The position numbers and the translations under genes are program-made. DNA of 64,000 bases from positions 126,003 through 190,002 of the forward strand of contig NZ_GG694007.1 in the NCBI RefSeq assembly GCF_000160695.1, written 5' to 3'. This document shows positions 25,432 through 33,537 of the stretch, piece after piece (within the stretch, counting starts at the first letter, position 1; each line of letters starts with the position of its first letter). The notes beneath the pieces were generated by a model that was given only the letters and a program-made list of their open reading frames with translations, had not been told where the DNA came from and searched no databases. This stretch comes from Centipeda flueggei ATCC 43531. Lineage in GTDB: Bacteria > Bacillota > Negativicutes > Selenomonadales > Selenomonadaceae.

Positions 25432-25938
25432 TTGAGCAAAAAATACCTCATCGATGCCAATAGCCTGATACGCCCTGCCCGTGCGTACTATCCATTTGAT
25501 TTCGCCCCATCTTTTTGGCAGCAACTGCGTCCTAAAATTTCACTGGATAAAATAGCCGTTCTGGACAAGGTGCGAGATGAAATTCTAAAGGGAACGGACG
25601 AACTCTCTGCATGGATAAGTGATCTTCCGAACGAATGTATCCTGTCGACGCAGGAGATACAAATCATTCAGATGTATAGAGCTGTTCTGAGCTTCATTCA
25701 GCAAAGCAATCAATACAGCGAAACCGCGCTTCGTCTCTGGTCACGAGAAAATGTTGCTGACCCGTGGCTGATTGCTGCCGCCAAAGTATATGGCTATACG
25801 CTCCTGAGCTTCGAGCAGTCAGCAGGTCGCATAACAACGCGCTCGAACAATCCGAAACTTCCCGATGTCGCACACCATTTCCAAGTACCATACACATCAC
25901 TATTTAATATGATGCGAAACGAATCCTTTATCCTATGA
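25432..25938 (+). CDS. DUF4411-type PIN-like toxin
   Basis: 168 residues from TTG 25432 (GGGAGG 8 nt upstream). It opens KKYLIDANSLIRPARAYYPF, with the first acidic PIN residue in 'IDANSLI', and has DPWLIAAAKVYGYTLLSFEQ later, matching the DUF4411 PIN-like family. It begins 2 bp after the ImmA/IrrE stop, so the two are coupled. The predicted role is an RNA-cutting toxin. A hairpin at 25974-26010 ends the unit. Confidence 0.75.
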   Translation: MSKKYLIDANSLIRPARAYYPFDFAPSFWQQLRPKISLDKIAVLDKVRDEILKGTDELSAWISDLPNECILSTQEIQIIQMYRAVLSFIQQSNQYSETALRLWSRENVADPWLIAAAKVYGYTLLSFEQSAGRITTRSNNPKLPDVAHHFQVPYTSLFNMMRNESFIL

Positions 25939-25973
25939 TAAAATCTGCATTTTACTCTCGCACAGTCCCATGA

Positions 25974-26010
25974 TAAACACCTCTGCACGTTGGTCGTACA
26001 GAGGTGGTTT
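25974..26010. terminator. Stem-loop between convergent genes
   Basis: AAACACCTCTG/CAGAGGTGGTTT with a roughly 14-nt loop. It separates the PIN-like gene and the convergent gene at 26050-26589 and can act on both strands. Confidence 0.55.
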
Positions 26011-26049
26011 CGCGTTTTATATACGATTCATCGTCTCGCTGCCCGAGGG

Positions 26050-26589
26050 CTATTGTTTGAGTTCGCCCTCGCACGAAGCAAGCACCTGAGCAGAGTAGTA
26101 GTAAAAGCTATAGAAGAGCTCTGCGGGGAAAACATCATCCTCCTCCCAGCGCAGCTCGTCCGCCTCCTCGTCATAGACCTCCGACCAGAGATATTCCTCC
26201 CGAAGCAGATCGGAGAAGCGCGGCAGAGGTTCGGCGTGCTCCATCTCCTCCCCCATGCGGACACATTCTGCGATCAGCTGGAAGTGTTCGAGCAGCCGCT
26301 CTGCAATTATTCGAGCGATTTCGTTCTCGGGCTGCGCGGCACGGGCACGTCGAAAGATCCGCACAAGAAAGATCATGGCAAACGGCGTTGCGTGCCAGAG
26401 CGTGCTCTGATGCTCCGTGTTGATGGTCAGTTCGCAGAGGGCATCCTCCACCGCTGCAAGGTCGTCCATCGCCTCCAGCACGGCAAAGTACCGAGGAAAC
26501 TCCGCTGCGCGCCCATAGGTCGTCGTCAGTCGGTGCCACGGCACATCATTCACGGTCAGTGCCGCAATATAGTGTTCATTTTCCGTCAT
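26050..26589 (-). CDS. Hypothetical acidic protein
   Basis: 179 residues, strongly acidic, helical, with the opening VNDVPWHRLTTTYGRAAEFP. This pattern is seen in uncharacterised proteins found singly or near polymorphic-toxin immunity genes. No signal peptide or membrane segment. Function unknown. It is convergent with the PIN-like gene and codirectional with the ammonia-lyase gene upstream, 84 bp away. Confidence 0.6.
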   Translation of the reverse strand: MTENEHYIAALTVNDVPWHRLTTTYGRAAEFPRYFAVLEAMDDLAAVEDALCELTINTEHQSTLWHATPFAMIFLVRIFRRARAAQPENEIARIIAERLLEHFQLIAECVRMGEEMEHAEPLPRFSDLLREEYLWSEVYDEEADELRWEEDDVFPAELFYSFYYYSAQVLASCEGELKQ

Positions 26590-26673
26590 TCAGATACCTC
26601 CGATCACTGCGCCCATTCCACCACAAGTCGGTTCCTCATGCACCGCCGCAGCGGCGAAGCCGTGCATATCGTC

Positions 26674-27873
26674 TCAAAAACTCGGATACAGCCCGTCCCA
26701 GACGACGCGGCGGTAATTCGTGCGGTCGGTGTCGCCCTCGGTGGAGATGCAGAGGATGCGGGAGTCCTTCGTGAGGCCGATAGCGTCGCGCAGGTAGTCG
26801 AGGCTTGCGTTCTGCATGAGCTCGGCGACGAGTCCCGTGGTGACGGCGCCGCTCTCGCCCGAGACGACGCGCAGGTCGTCATCCAGCGGGTTGCCGAGGA
26901 TGCGCATGCCCTTCGCCGCGACCCACTCGGGGACGGAGACGAAGTGGTCGGCATAGTCCCGCAGGATTTCCCATGCGAGGGGATTCGGCTCGCCGCACGA
27001 GAGCCCCGCCATGATGGAGTTGATCTCCCCCGTCACGATGTGCGATTTCCCGTCGTTTGCCGCTGCTGTCCGATAGATGCAGTCGGCACGGTTCGGCTCA
27101 ACGATGGTGATGACGGGACGCTCCGCCCCATAGTGCGCGGCAAAGTATCCCGTAACCGCGCCCGGCAGCGACCCGACGCCCGCCTGCAGGAAGATATGCG
27201 TCGGCATCTCTCCGTACTGCTCCATCGCCTCATGGGCAAGCGTCGAGTAGCCCTGCATGATCCACTGCGGCCGCTCCGTGTAGCCGTCGAACGCCGTGTC
27301 CTGCACGAGCAGCCAGCCCTTTTCCTGCGCCATCTGCGATGCATAGCGCACGGTATCATCATAGTTGTAGGTGGTAAACGATGCCTCTGCACCGAGTCCG
27401 CGAATGTTCGCCAGACGCTCAGGGGAGCCGCCCATCGGCATAAAGACACGGGCAAACAGCCCAAAGAGCTTTGCCGCCCACGCCACACCGCGTCCGTGGT
27501 TGCCGTCCGTTGCCGTGACGAGGGTGACGCCGCGCAGCCGCTCACGGTACTCCGGTGCGCGCAGGCGCTCATAGGTCATCTCCTCCGCGGGGATGCCAAG
27601 ATACTGCGCGAGACTGCGCGCGACGGCATAGCTCGCGCCGAGCCCCTTGAACGCATTCAGCCCGAACCGCTTGCTCTCATCCTTCACGGCGACCCGCGCC
27701 AGCCCGAGCGACTTTGCGAGATGCCTGAGGTCGGCGAGCGGCGTTGGCTCGTACGTCGGCAGTGTCCGATGAAACGCCTCCACACGCGCCGCTGCCTCTG
27801 CACTGTAGGGCGTGAGATCTGCCTGCGGCGCTGCATCATGCGTGAGATGTGCCGCCTTGATTGACTCGTTCAT
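26674..27873 (-). CDS. dpaL: Diaminopropionate ammonia-lyase
   Basis: 399 residues from ATG 27873 (GGAGGGG upstream), the usual size for this enzyme; an upstream in-frame ATG at 27918 is not preceded by a Shine-Dalgarno site. The PLP-binding lysine sits in FGLNAFKGLGASYA (Lys near 76), and the cofactor phosphate loop is in QAGVGSLPGAV. It converts 2,3-diaminopropionate to pyruvate and ammonia in the cytoplasm. It stands alone with its own promoter (27917-27945), divergent from the porin gene. Confidence 0.9.
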   Translation of the reverse strand: MNESIKAAHLTHDAAPQADLTPYSAEAAARVEAFHRTLPTYEPTPLADLRHLAKSLGLARVAVKDESKRFGLNAFKGLGASYAVARSLAQYLGIPAEEMTYERLRAPEYRERLRGVTLVTATDGNHGRGVAWAAKLFGLFARVFMPMGGSPERLANIRGLGAEASFTTYNYDDTVRYASQMAQEKGWLLVQDTAFDGYTERPQWIMQGYSTLAHEAMEQYGEMPTHIFLQAGVGSLPGAVTGYFAAHYGAERPVITIVEPNRADCIYRTAAANDGKSHIVTGEINSIMAGLSCGEPNPLAWEILRDYADHFVSVPEWVAAKGMRILGNPLDDDLRVVSGESGAVTTGLVAELMQNASLDYLRDAIGLTKDSRILCISTEGDTDRTNYRRVVWDGLYPSF

Positions 27874-27916
27874 ACGATTCCCCTCCGTCAATTCGCATAG
27901 CTCTGTATTTTTTATC

Positions 27917-27945
27917 ATTATAACATACTTTATTCGGTGTGATAA
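27917..27945 (-). promoter_or_regulatory. Promoter of diaminopropionate ammonia-lyase gene
   Basis: On the minus strand, TTATCA (27945-27940) and TATAAT (27922-27917) with a 17-nt spacer. Confidence 0.6.
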
Positions 27946-27992
27946 TAAAAATCAGGCTTATATTTTTTATTCTCTATATTTCGAATATTCGC

Positions 27993-28023
27993 TTGACCCC
28001 CCCCCTTTTTTTTTATGTATAAT
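27993..28023 (+). promoter_or_regulatory. Porin promoter with a C9/T9 tract in the spacer
   Basis: TTGACC (27993-27998) and TATAAT (28018-28023) are separated by 19 nt, two more than the optimum. Nine C (27997-28005) and nine T (28006-28014) fill most of the spacer. Length change by slipped-strand mispairing would move the boxes towards or away from 17 nt, so expression of the downstream porin may switch on and off. Confidence 0.6.
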
Positions 28024-28141
28024 AAGAATCGATTCCATTACTGTGCGAAATCATGTGTCAACGGTCACAGATACCATTTCACCGATGGGAAACGCAGACG
28101 GACGGCGCATGTTCGCGACGATCACGAAGGAGGAATTTTCA

Positions 28142-29464
28142 ATGACGAAAACTCTGGTGTCCGCACTCGCGTCGGCTCTCGTCGTCGGGGCGGCAGGAAC
28201 AACGTTCGCGGCAGCGAATCCGTTCAGCGATGTGCCGCGTGACCACTGGGCATACGATGCCGTAACGCAGCTCGCCAATGACGGGGTGGTTGAGGGCTAC
28301 GGCGACGGCACGTTCCGCGGCGACCGCAATATCACGCGCTACGAGATGGCGCAGATGGTCGCCAAGGCGATGGCAAAGGGCGACCTGTCCGCCTCGGACC
28401 GCGCGCTTGTGGACCGATTGTCGGTTGAGTTTGCGGATGAACTCAACAGTCTCGGTGTACGCGTCAGCGAACTTGAACGCAATGCCGATATGGTGAAGTG
28501 GAACGGGGAACTGCGCTACACGTACGAACGCGTAAGCAAGAACATCTACGAACCTCGCAAGACAAACAACGAACTGCTCTTTCGTCTCGACCCGAGCGCA
28601 GAGGTAAATCGTCATTGGACGGTCAAGGCTCGTCTCGATGCCGCGACGAATTTCAAGACCGACAACCACGATGACGACCACGACGATAAGATCACCCTCA
28701 AACGCGCCTATGCCGAGGGTACATACGGCCCAACCGTGGTCCGCCTCGGCAAGCAGCCGCTCTTCACCGAGCAGGGCGTTCTCTTCGATGATGATGCTTC
28801 GGGTGCATCGGTGACACTCGGTACGGGAAAAGCAGTTTCGGCAACACTTTTCGCAGGACGCTACAACCTCGAACACAGCGCGTGGGGAGATGAGGTCAAA
28901 GAAGCCGTTGCCAACGGCTACACCGGCGGCACCGCAGTCAGCATGCAGCTGCTCAACCTCAACTGGGATCCTTCGGAGAAGTTCCACGTGGGCGCCGACT
29001 ATATGCGCCTCACCAACACGGCATTCATCCGCGACACGATCCATCTGAACGATCCGCTGAGTCTCTACGGCATCGGTATGACCTACCGTCCGATACAGAC
29101 GCTTTATCTCTCGGGCGGTTATTGGAAGACGCACAGCCACGAATCCACAGACATCAAGAAGGAACATCTGAAGGCCTACAACGTCGAACTCGGCTACAAG
29201 GGAGCAAATGCGGATGATCCCGGCTCATTCGGTATCTACGCCGCCTACCGCTATCTCGGTGGGGCAGGCGTACTCACGCCGACCTTCGACGGTGTGCCGT
29301 GGAACAAGAAAGGCTGGGAATTCGGCGGGCAGTATACGCCTGCACGAAACGTCATCGCATCGCTCGTCTATTTCCGCGGCAAGACGATCTTCTCCAATCA
29401 CCCGGGGCCGCAGAGCGACCTCAAGCAAAATAAATTTTTCGGCCGTGTTGAATTCTTGTTCTAA
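28142..29464 (+). CDS. SLH-domain outer-membrane porin
   Basis: 440 residues from ATG 28142 (AAGGAGGAA). A signal peptide (MTKTLVSALASALVV...FAA) is followed by one SLH domain (residues ~26-78: FSDVPRDHWAYDAVTQLAND, then YGDGTFRGDRNITRYEMAQM), a short coiled coil (SVEFADELNSLGVRVSELER) and a beta-barrel ending VEFLF. In Negativicutes the SLH domain binds polyamine-modified peptidoglycan and ties the outer membrane to the wall, while the barrel forms a pore. It is probably abundant in the outer membrane. The promoter carries a homopolymer tract, suggesting phase variation. Confidence 0.9.
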   Translation: MTKTLVSALASALVVGAAGTTFAAANPFSDVPRDHWAYDAVTQLANDGVVEGYGDGTFRGDRNITRYEMAQMVAKAMAKGDLSASDRALVDRLSVEFADELNSLGVRVSELERNADMVKWNGELRYTYERVSKNIYEPRKTNNELLFRLDPSAEVNRHWTVKARLDAATNFKTDNHDDDHDDKITLKRAYAEGTYGPTVVRLGKQPLFTEQGVLFDDDASGASVTLGTGKAVSATLFAGRYNLEHSAWGDEVKEAVANGYTGGTAVSMQLLNLNWDPSEKFHVGADYMRLTNTAFIRDTIHLNDPLSLYGIGMTYRPIQTLYLSGGYWKTHSHESTDIKKEHLKAYNVELGYKGANADDPGSFGIYAAYRYLGGAGVLTPTFDGVPWNKKGWEFGGQYTPARNVIASLVYFRGKTIFSNHPGPQSDLKQNKFFGRVEFLF

Positions 29465-29482
29465 CCAGACTTCTTCGATGTC

Positions 29483-29517
29483 AAAAAGCCTCTTCCGTGA
29501 TGACGGGGGAGGCTTTT
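29483..29517 (+). terminator. Terminator of the porin gene
   Basis: AAAAAGCCTC/GAGGCTTTT stem with an internal mismatch region, ending in TTTT. Confidence 0.75.
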
Positions 29518-29590
29518 CGCACGCCTCTTGACCCGTACCCAATTCTGCGCTATAACGATAGAAAGGAGATAGATACACGATCCCGTCCCC

Positions 29591-29755
29591 ATGATGCACT
29601 TCTTCGCCGCAGCTCTGCTCACCGCCGCCCTCCTGCCGCAGGAGATGCTCTCTGCTCCGAACCGCAGGGAGGAGTATGGCATTGTCATGACAGACGGTGC
29701 AAAACAGCGCTGCATGCGCGGGAAGATATTGCCGCCTTTGTTGCGCAGTATATGA
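29591..29755 (+). CDS. Possible small exported peptide
   Basis: A 54-codon frame starting MMHFFAAALLTAALLPQEML, preceded by AAAGGAGAT at some distance. The N-terminus looks like a signal peptide, but the rest is basic with no recognisable domain. A second open frame covers the same DNA. Either this is a small gene co-transcribed with the acetyltransferase or a chance frame. It fills most of the 306-bp gap 29465-29770. Confidence 0.25.
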   Translation: MMHFFAAALLTAALLPQEMLSAPNRREEYGIVMTDGAKQRCMRGKILPPLLRSI

Positions 29756-29770
29756 AGGAAGGAATTCCCC

Positions 29771-30052
29771 ATGAACATTGTATTTGAAAAAGAGCGCAGC
29801 CGCTGTGCGGCGTACGACGGAGCCTCCTGCATCGGCTATGCCGTCATCGAGGAGAGGGGCGGCCGCTGGGTCATCCCGCATACGGAGGTCGATCCCGCCT
29901 ACGGGGGACAGGGCATCGCCCGCCGTCTGATCGAGGAGATCATCGCGGCGGCACGCCGCGAAGGCAGGAAGATCGTCCCCGTCTGCTCCTACGCTGCGAA
30001 GATGATGCTGCAGAGAAAGGACGCCTATCGAGACGTCCTAGAGAAGCACTGA
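29771..30052 (+). CDS. Small GNAT-family N-acetyltransferase (YjdJ/GtfT type)
   Basis: 93 residues, about half a normal GNAT, as in the YjdJ-like subfamily. The acetyl-CoA site VDPAYGGQGIARRLIEEII (residues ~39-57) is intact and is followed by IVPVCSYAAKMM. It transfers an acetyl group to an unknown acceptor. The RBS is GAAGGAATT. The last three codons and the stop lie inside the 5' end of a MITE-like repeat (30041-30147), so the repeat supplies the end of the protein. Confidence 0.8.
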   Translation: MNIVFEKERSRCAAYDGASCIGYAVIEERGGRWVIPHTEVDPAYGGQGIARRLIEEIIAAARREGRKIVPVCSYAAKMMLQRKDAYRDVLEKH

Positions 30053-30147
30053 TAAATTCAGCTGCGCCATCTTGACACATCTTTTTTGTCCGCACTTCGG
30101 CGAAAAATCTACGCCAATTTGACGAATTTCATTTTATCAGTAATTCC
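30041..30147. repeat. MITE-like repeat, copy 4
   Basis: It starts GAGAAGCACTGATAAATTCAG and ends CATTTTATCAGTAATTCC, so the two ends are near-inverted repeats. The core CTTGACACATCTTTTTTGTCCG and AAAAATCTACGCCAATTTGA matches the copies at 44276 and 44573. About 107 bp. Confidence 0.75.
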
Positions 30148-30166
30148 CCAGAAAGTGATGTGCCGC

Positions 30167-30640
30167 ATGAATAAAAAGGATCTTGTCGCGCAGATTTCTG
30201 CCGCGATGGAGGAGTTTCTCCACGTACATCCCCGGGAGAGATTTTACGCGCTGGCGTTTGACTGCAATACAGAGTATGCAGAGTTTCTTGTCGGGATGAA
30301 CACCGAGGAGGCGTTCCAAAAGACGCTGCTGGAATACCAAGAGGGTGGCGAGAGCGATCGCACGGATGCGTCTGCCGTCGCGAACCTGCGCTACAACCCC
30401 GGCGACTGGATGTATACGGATATCGCAGAGGCAGAACTGTTCGACGAAGATGAACTCATCGCGCTCTATCAGGACAACATGGAGAAGCAATGCGCCGATA
30501 TGCGCCGACTGTGCGAGGAGATTTTAGCGGATTTCCGCCAAACAGATACGTTCCAAAACATACCGAAAACAGAGGATTTTGTGTCATACTGCATTGACCA
30601 CGACGAGGATCCTGCCGATGCGCTGGCTCGCCCCCGCTGA
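30167..30640 (+). CDS. DUF4303-like hypothetical protein
   Basis: 157 residues from ATG 30167; ATG 30158 in frame is possible and neither has a strong Shine-Dalgarno site. The pattern KKDLVAQISAAMEEFL at the start, FYALAFDCN, and NLRYNPGDWMYTDIA fits DUF4303, a family often found as immunity or housekeeping accessory proteins. It follows the MITE-like repeat at once, so its transcription may start inside it. Function unknown. Confidence 0.55.
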   Translation: MNKKDLVAQISAAMEEFLHVHPRERFYALAFDCNTEYAEFLVGMNTEEAFQKTLLEYQEGGESDRTDASAVANLRYNPGDWMYTDIAEAELFDEDELIALYQDNMEKQCADMRRLCEEILADFRQTDTFQNIPKTEDFVSYCIDHDEDPADALARPR

Positions 30641-30754
30641 ATTGCCGGACACTATCCGCATCCGTACGCAAACATCTCTCCAAAATACTGGGACAGTTAT
30701 CACTTGACAGTAATTATATAATGGAGAAAATACTTATCACAGGAAGGGGATCGA

Positions 30755-33418
30755 ATGCGAAAGGAACGATTCAATATCACAGGCATGACCTGTTCGGCGT
30801 GCTCGGCGCGGGTCGAGCGTACGGTGGCGAAAATGACAGGAACGGCGGATGTCTCCGTCAATCTCCTCACAAATCGTATGAGTCTCACCTATGACGAGAA
30901 CGTCACGAGCCCCGCCGCCATCATCGCGGCGGTGGAGGAGGCGGGCTACGGCGCGAGTGTCAAGGGTGCATCCGCTGCGCAGACGGCACAGGCGGCGCAG
31001 GCCGCTGCACCGCAGGAAGGAAACACGGAGGACGACGCGGCGGGCAGAGCCATCCGCGCGATGCGCACGCGTCTCCTCATCTCTATCCTCTTTCTCGTGC
31101 CGACCGTCGCCGTCTCGATGAGCCACACGTTCGCGGCATGGGGCATCCCCTACGCGCCCGCCTTTATTGATATCTTCTGGGGTGCGGAGAATGCGCTGAC
31201 CTTTGCGCTCGTACAATTTCTGCTCATTCTGCCGATCATGTATGTCAATCGTACATACTATGTCAACGGTTTTCGCAATCTCCTTCACGGTGCGCCGAAC
31301 ATGGACAGCCTCGTCGGCATCGGATCGATGGCGTCTGCCCTCTTCGGCGCATTTGCGATGCTGCGCATGAGCTACGGTCTGGGGCACGGCGACCTCGCCC
31401 TCACCGCGGAGTACGGTACGAATCTCTACTTTGAATCGGCGGGCATGATCGTCACTCTCATCACGGTCGGGAAATATCTGGAGGCGCGCGCCAAGGGGCA
31501 GACGACGGACGCCCTGCGCGCGCTGATGAAGCTCGCACCGCAGGAGGCGACCGTTCTCCTCGACGGGGTGGAGCTGACCGTTCCCGTCAGCTCGCTCGCT
31601 GCGGGCGATACGCTCGTCGTGCGTCCCGGCGCACGCATTCCCGTCGACGGCACGGTCACGGAGGGCACGACGAGCGTCGATGAGTCCGCCGTCACAGGGG
31701 AGTCGATGCCCGTCAGCAAGGCGGCAGGGGATACGGTCACCTCGGGCACGCAGAACATCGAGGGGACGATCCGATTCACCGCGACGCGCGTCGGCGAGGA
31801 TACGACCATCCGCCAGCTCATCCGTCTCGTGGACGAGGCGGGCGGGTCAAAGGCGCCGATCGCACGTCTGGCGGATCGTGTCGCGGGGGTATTCGTCCCC
31901 GTGGTTATCGCCATCGCCCTCCTCGCGGGCGGCATCTGGCTAATGATGGGCGCGAGCCTTGAGTTCGCGTTCTCCATCACGATCTCCATTCTCGTCATCT
32001 CCTGCCCATGTGCGCTCGGACTCGCGACTCCCGTCGCGATCATGGTCGGCACGGGGCGCGGGGCGGCGCACGGCATCCTCATCAAGTCGGGCACGGCACT
32101 TGAAACGGCGGGCGGCATCGACACTGTCCTCATGGACAAGACAGGAACGCTCACCGAGGGGCGTCCGCAGCTCACGAGTATCCGCCCCATCGGCATCACA
32201 GCGGACGAGCTGACGGCACTCGCCGCCGCCCTTGAGGCTGGCAGCGAGCACCCCATCGCGGCGGCGATCACGGCGTACGCGGCGGCGCAGGGGCAGAGCA
32301 TCCCTGCCGCAGCGGATTTTCACGCCGTATTCGGCAAGGGCGTGCGCGCCCGCGTGGACGGTGCGGACTGCGCGGCGGGCAATGCGGCGCTCCTCGCGGA
32401 GCTCGGCATCGCCCTGCCGCCCGCCATCGAGACGGTGCGTGCCGAGATGGCGTGGCGCGGCGAGACGGCACTCATCGTTGTCCGTGCGGGACAGATCGTT
32501 GGGCTCCTCGGCGTCCGCGACGCAGAAAAGCCGACGAGCGCGGCGGCGATCGCCCAGATGAAGGCGATGGGGCTCACCCCCGTCATGCTCACGGGCGACG
32601 ACGCACGCACGGCGCGCACGATTGCCAATCAGCTCGGCATCACAGAGGTGATCGCCGGTGTCCTGCCAAAGGATAAGCAGGAGCACGTCAAGAGACTGCA
32701 GTCTGAGGGACACCGCGTCGCCATGATCGGCGACGGTGTGAATGATGCGCCCGCCCTCGTGCAGGCGGATCTTGGCATCGCCATCGGCGCGGGTACGGAT
32801 GTCGCCATCGAGAGCGCGGACGCCGTCCTCGTACGGAGCGACCTCCTCGATGCGGTCAGTGCGATCCGCCTGTCGCGCAGTGTCATGCGCAATATCAAGG
32901 AGAACCTCTTCTGGGCGTTCTTCTACAACGTCATCGGCATCCCGCTCGCGGCGGGCGTGCTCTACCCCGCATTCGGCATCAAGCTCTCGCCCATGATCGG
33001 GGCGGCGGCGATGAGCCTGTCGAGCATCTGCGTCGTGCTGAATGCCCTGCGCCTGCGCTTTTTCTCCATCACGAAGGAGACGGCAGAGCGCGCGGAGAGC
33101 GCCCCCAGTGCACCGAGTATTACCCCCATCGACAGCGACGGCACGCCGGACGCACCGTCCGCATCCATCACCAACCGCGCGGCAGAACCTGCCGCCGACA
33201 GAAAGGAAACAACCATCATGGAAAAGACCATTCACGTCAAGGGCATGACCTGCCCGCACTGCGTCAAGCACGTCACGAAAGCACTCAGCGGCATGGACGG
33301 CGTCACGGACGTCGCCGTCAGCCTTGAGGCGGGCACGGCGAGCTTTAAGACGAGCCGTGACATCCCCGACAGCGAGTACGCTGCTGTCCTCGACGACGCG
33401 GGCTACGAACTGGGCTGA
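30755..33418 (+). CDS. copA: Copper-translocating P-type ATPase with fused C-terminal CopZ-like domain
   Basis: 887 residues. Order: an N-terminal heavy-metal domain with GMTCSACSARVE (CxxC at 13-16), eight membrane helices, the TGES actuator loop, the ion site SCPCALG (CPC near 418), the phosphorylation site DKTGTLTEG (Asp near 460), HPIAAAI and GDGVND (near 660). It exports Cu(I) from the cytoplasm. Unusually, a ~45-residue Ala/Ser/Pro-rich linker leads to a second heavy-metal domain at the C-terminus (GMTCPHCVKH, CxxC near 832-835) that resembles the free chaperone CopZ. An internal ATG with AAAGGA upstream (33218) could release it separately. RBS GGAAGGGG. Confidence 0.9.
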   Translation: MRKERFNITGMTCSACSARVERTVAKMTGTADVSVNLLTNRMSLTYDENVTSPAAIIAAVEEAGYGASVKGASAAQTAQAAQAAAPQEGNTEDDAAGRAIRAMRTRLLISILFLVPTVAVSMSHTFAAWGIPYAPAFIDIFWGAENALTFALVQFLLILPIMYVNRTYYVNGFRNLLHGAPNMDSLVGIGSMASALFGAFAMLRMSYGLGHGDLALTAEYGTNLYFESAGMIVTLITVGKYLEARAKGQTTDALRALMKLAPQEATVLLDGVELTVPVSSLAAGDTLVVRPGARIPVDGTVTEGTTSVDESAVTGESMPVSKAAGDTVTSGTQNIEGTIRFTATRVGEDTTIRQLIRLVDEAGGSKAPIARLADRVAGVFVPVVIAIALLAGGIWLMMGASLEFAFSITISILVISCPCALGLATPVAIMVGTGRGAAHGILIKSGTALETAGGIDTVLMDKTGTLTEGRPQLTSIRPIGITADELTALAAALEAGSEHPIAAAITAYAAAQGQSIPAAADFHAVFGKGVRARVDGADCAAGNAALLAELGIALPPAIETVRAEMAWRGETALIVVRAGQIVGLLGVRDAEKPTSAAAIAQMKAMGLTPVMLTGDDARTARTIANQLGITEVIAGVLPKDKQEHVKRLQSEGHRVAMIGDGVNDAPALVQADLGIAIGAGTDVAIESADAVLVRSDLLDAVSAIRLSRSVMRNIKENLFWAFFYNVIGIPLAAGVLYPAFGIKLSPMIGAAAMSLSSICVVLNALRLRFFSITKETAERAESAPSAPSITPIDSDGTPDAPSASITNRAAEPAADRKETTIMEKTIHVKGMTCPHCVKHVTKALSGMDGVTDVAVSLEAGTASFKTSRDIPDSEYAAVLDDAGYELG
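33218..33418 (+). CDS. Possible internally initiated CopZ-like copper chaperone
   Basis: In frame within copA, ATG 33218 (MEKTIHVKGMTCPHC) has AAAGGA 10 nt upstream, with an unstructured linker before it. The 66-residue product would be a complete heavy-metal-associated domain, the exact size of CopZ. The site is seen; its use is inferred. It may instead be a relic of a fusion between separate copA and copZ genes. Confidence 0.4.
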   Translation: MEKTIHVKGMTCPHCVKHVTKALSGMDGVTDVAVSLEAGTASFKTSRDIPDSEYAAVLDDAGYELG

Positions 33419-33444
33419 TCGCAGAGGACATACACAAGAAAATA

Positions 33445-33482
33445 AACGGTCATGCGGGAACATCTCCGCATGACCGTTTTTC
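33445..33482 (+). terminator. Terminator of copA
   Basis: AAACGGTCATGCGG/CCGCATGACCGTTTTT with an 8-nt loop, 27 bp after the stop. Confidence 0.85.
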
Positions 33483-33537
33483 TATGATACGCACTGCCAA
33501 GACAGCGCTCGCCAAGCTTCCGTGACGGACGTCATCC

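Noticed and set aside
25990-27864. A 624-codon plus-strand frame across 25990-27864
   Set aside because: It runs antisense through two minus-strand genes including the diaminopropionate ammonia-lyase, and has no recognisable domain.
28139-29167. A 342-codon minus-strand frame over the porin gene
   Set aside because: Antisense of the SLH porin; no signal, domain or ribosome binding site.
31940-33463. A 507-codon minus-strand frame inside copA
   Set aside because: Antisense shadow; the plus-strand copA protein is complete with all P-type ATPase motifs.
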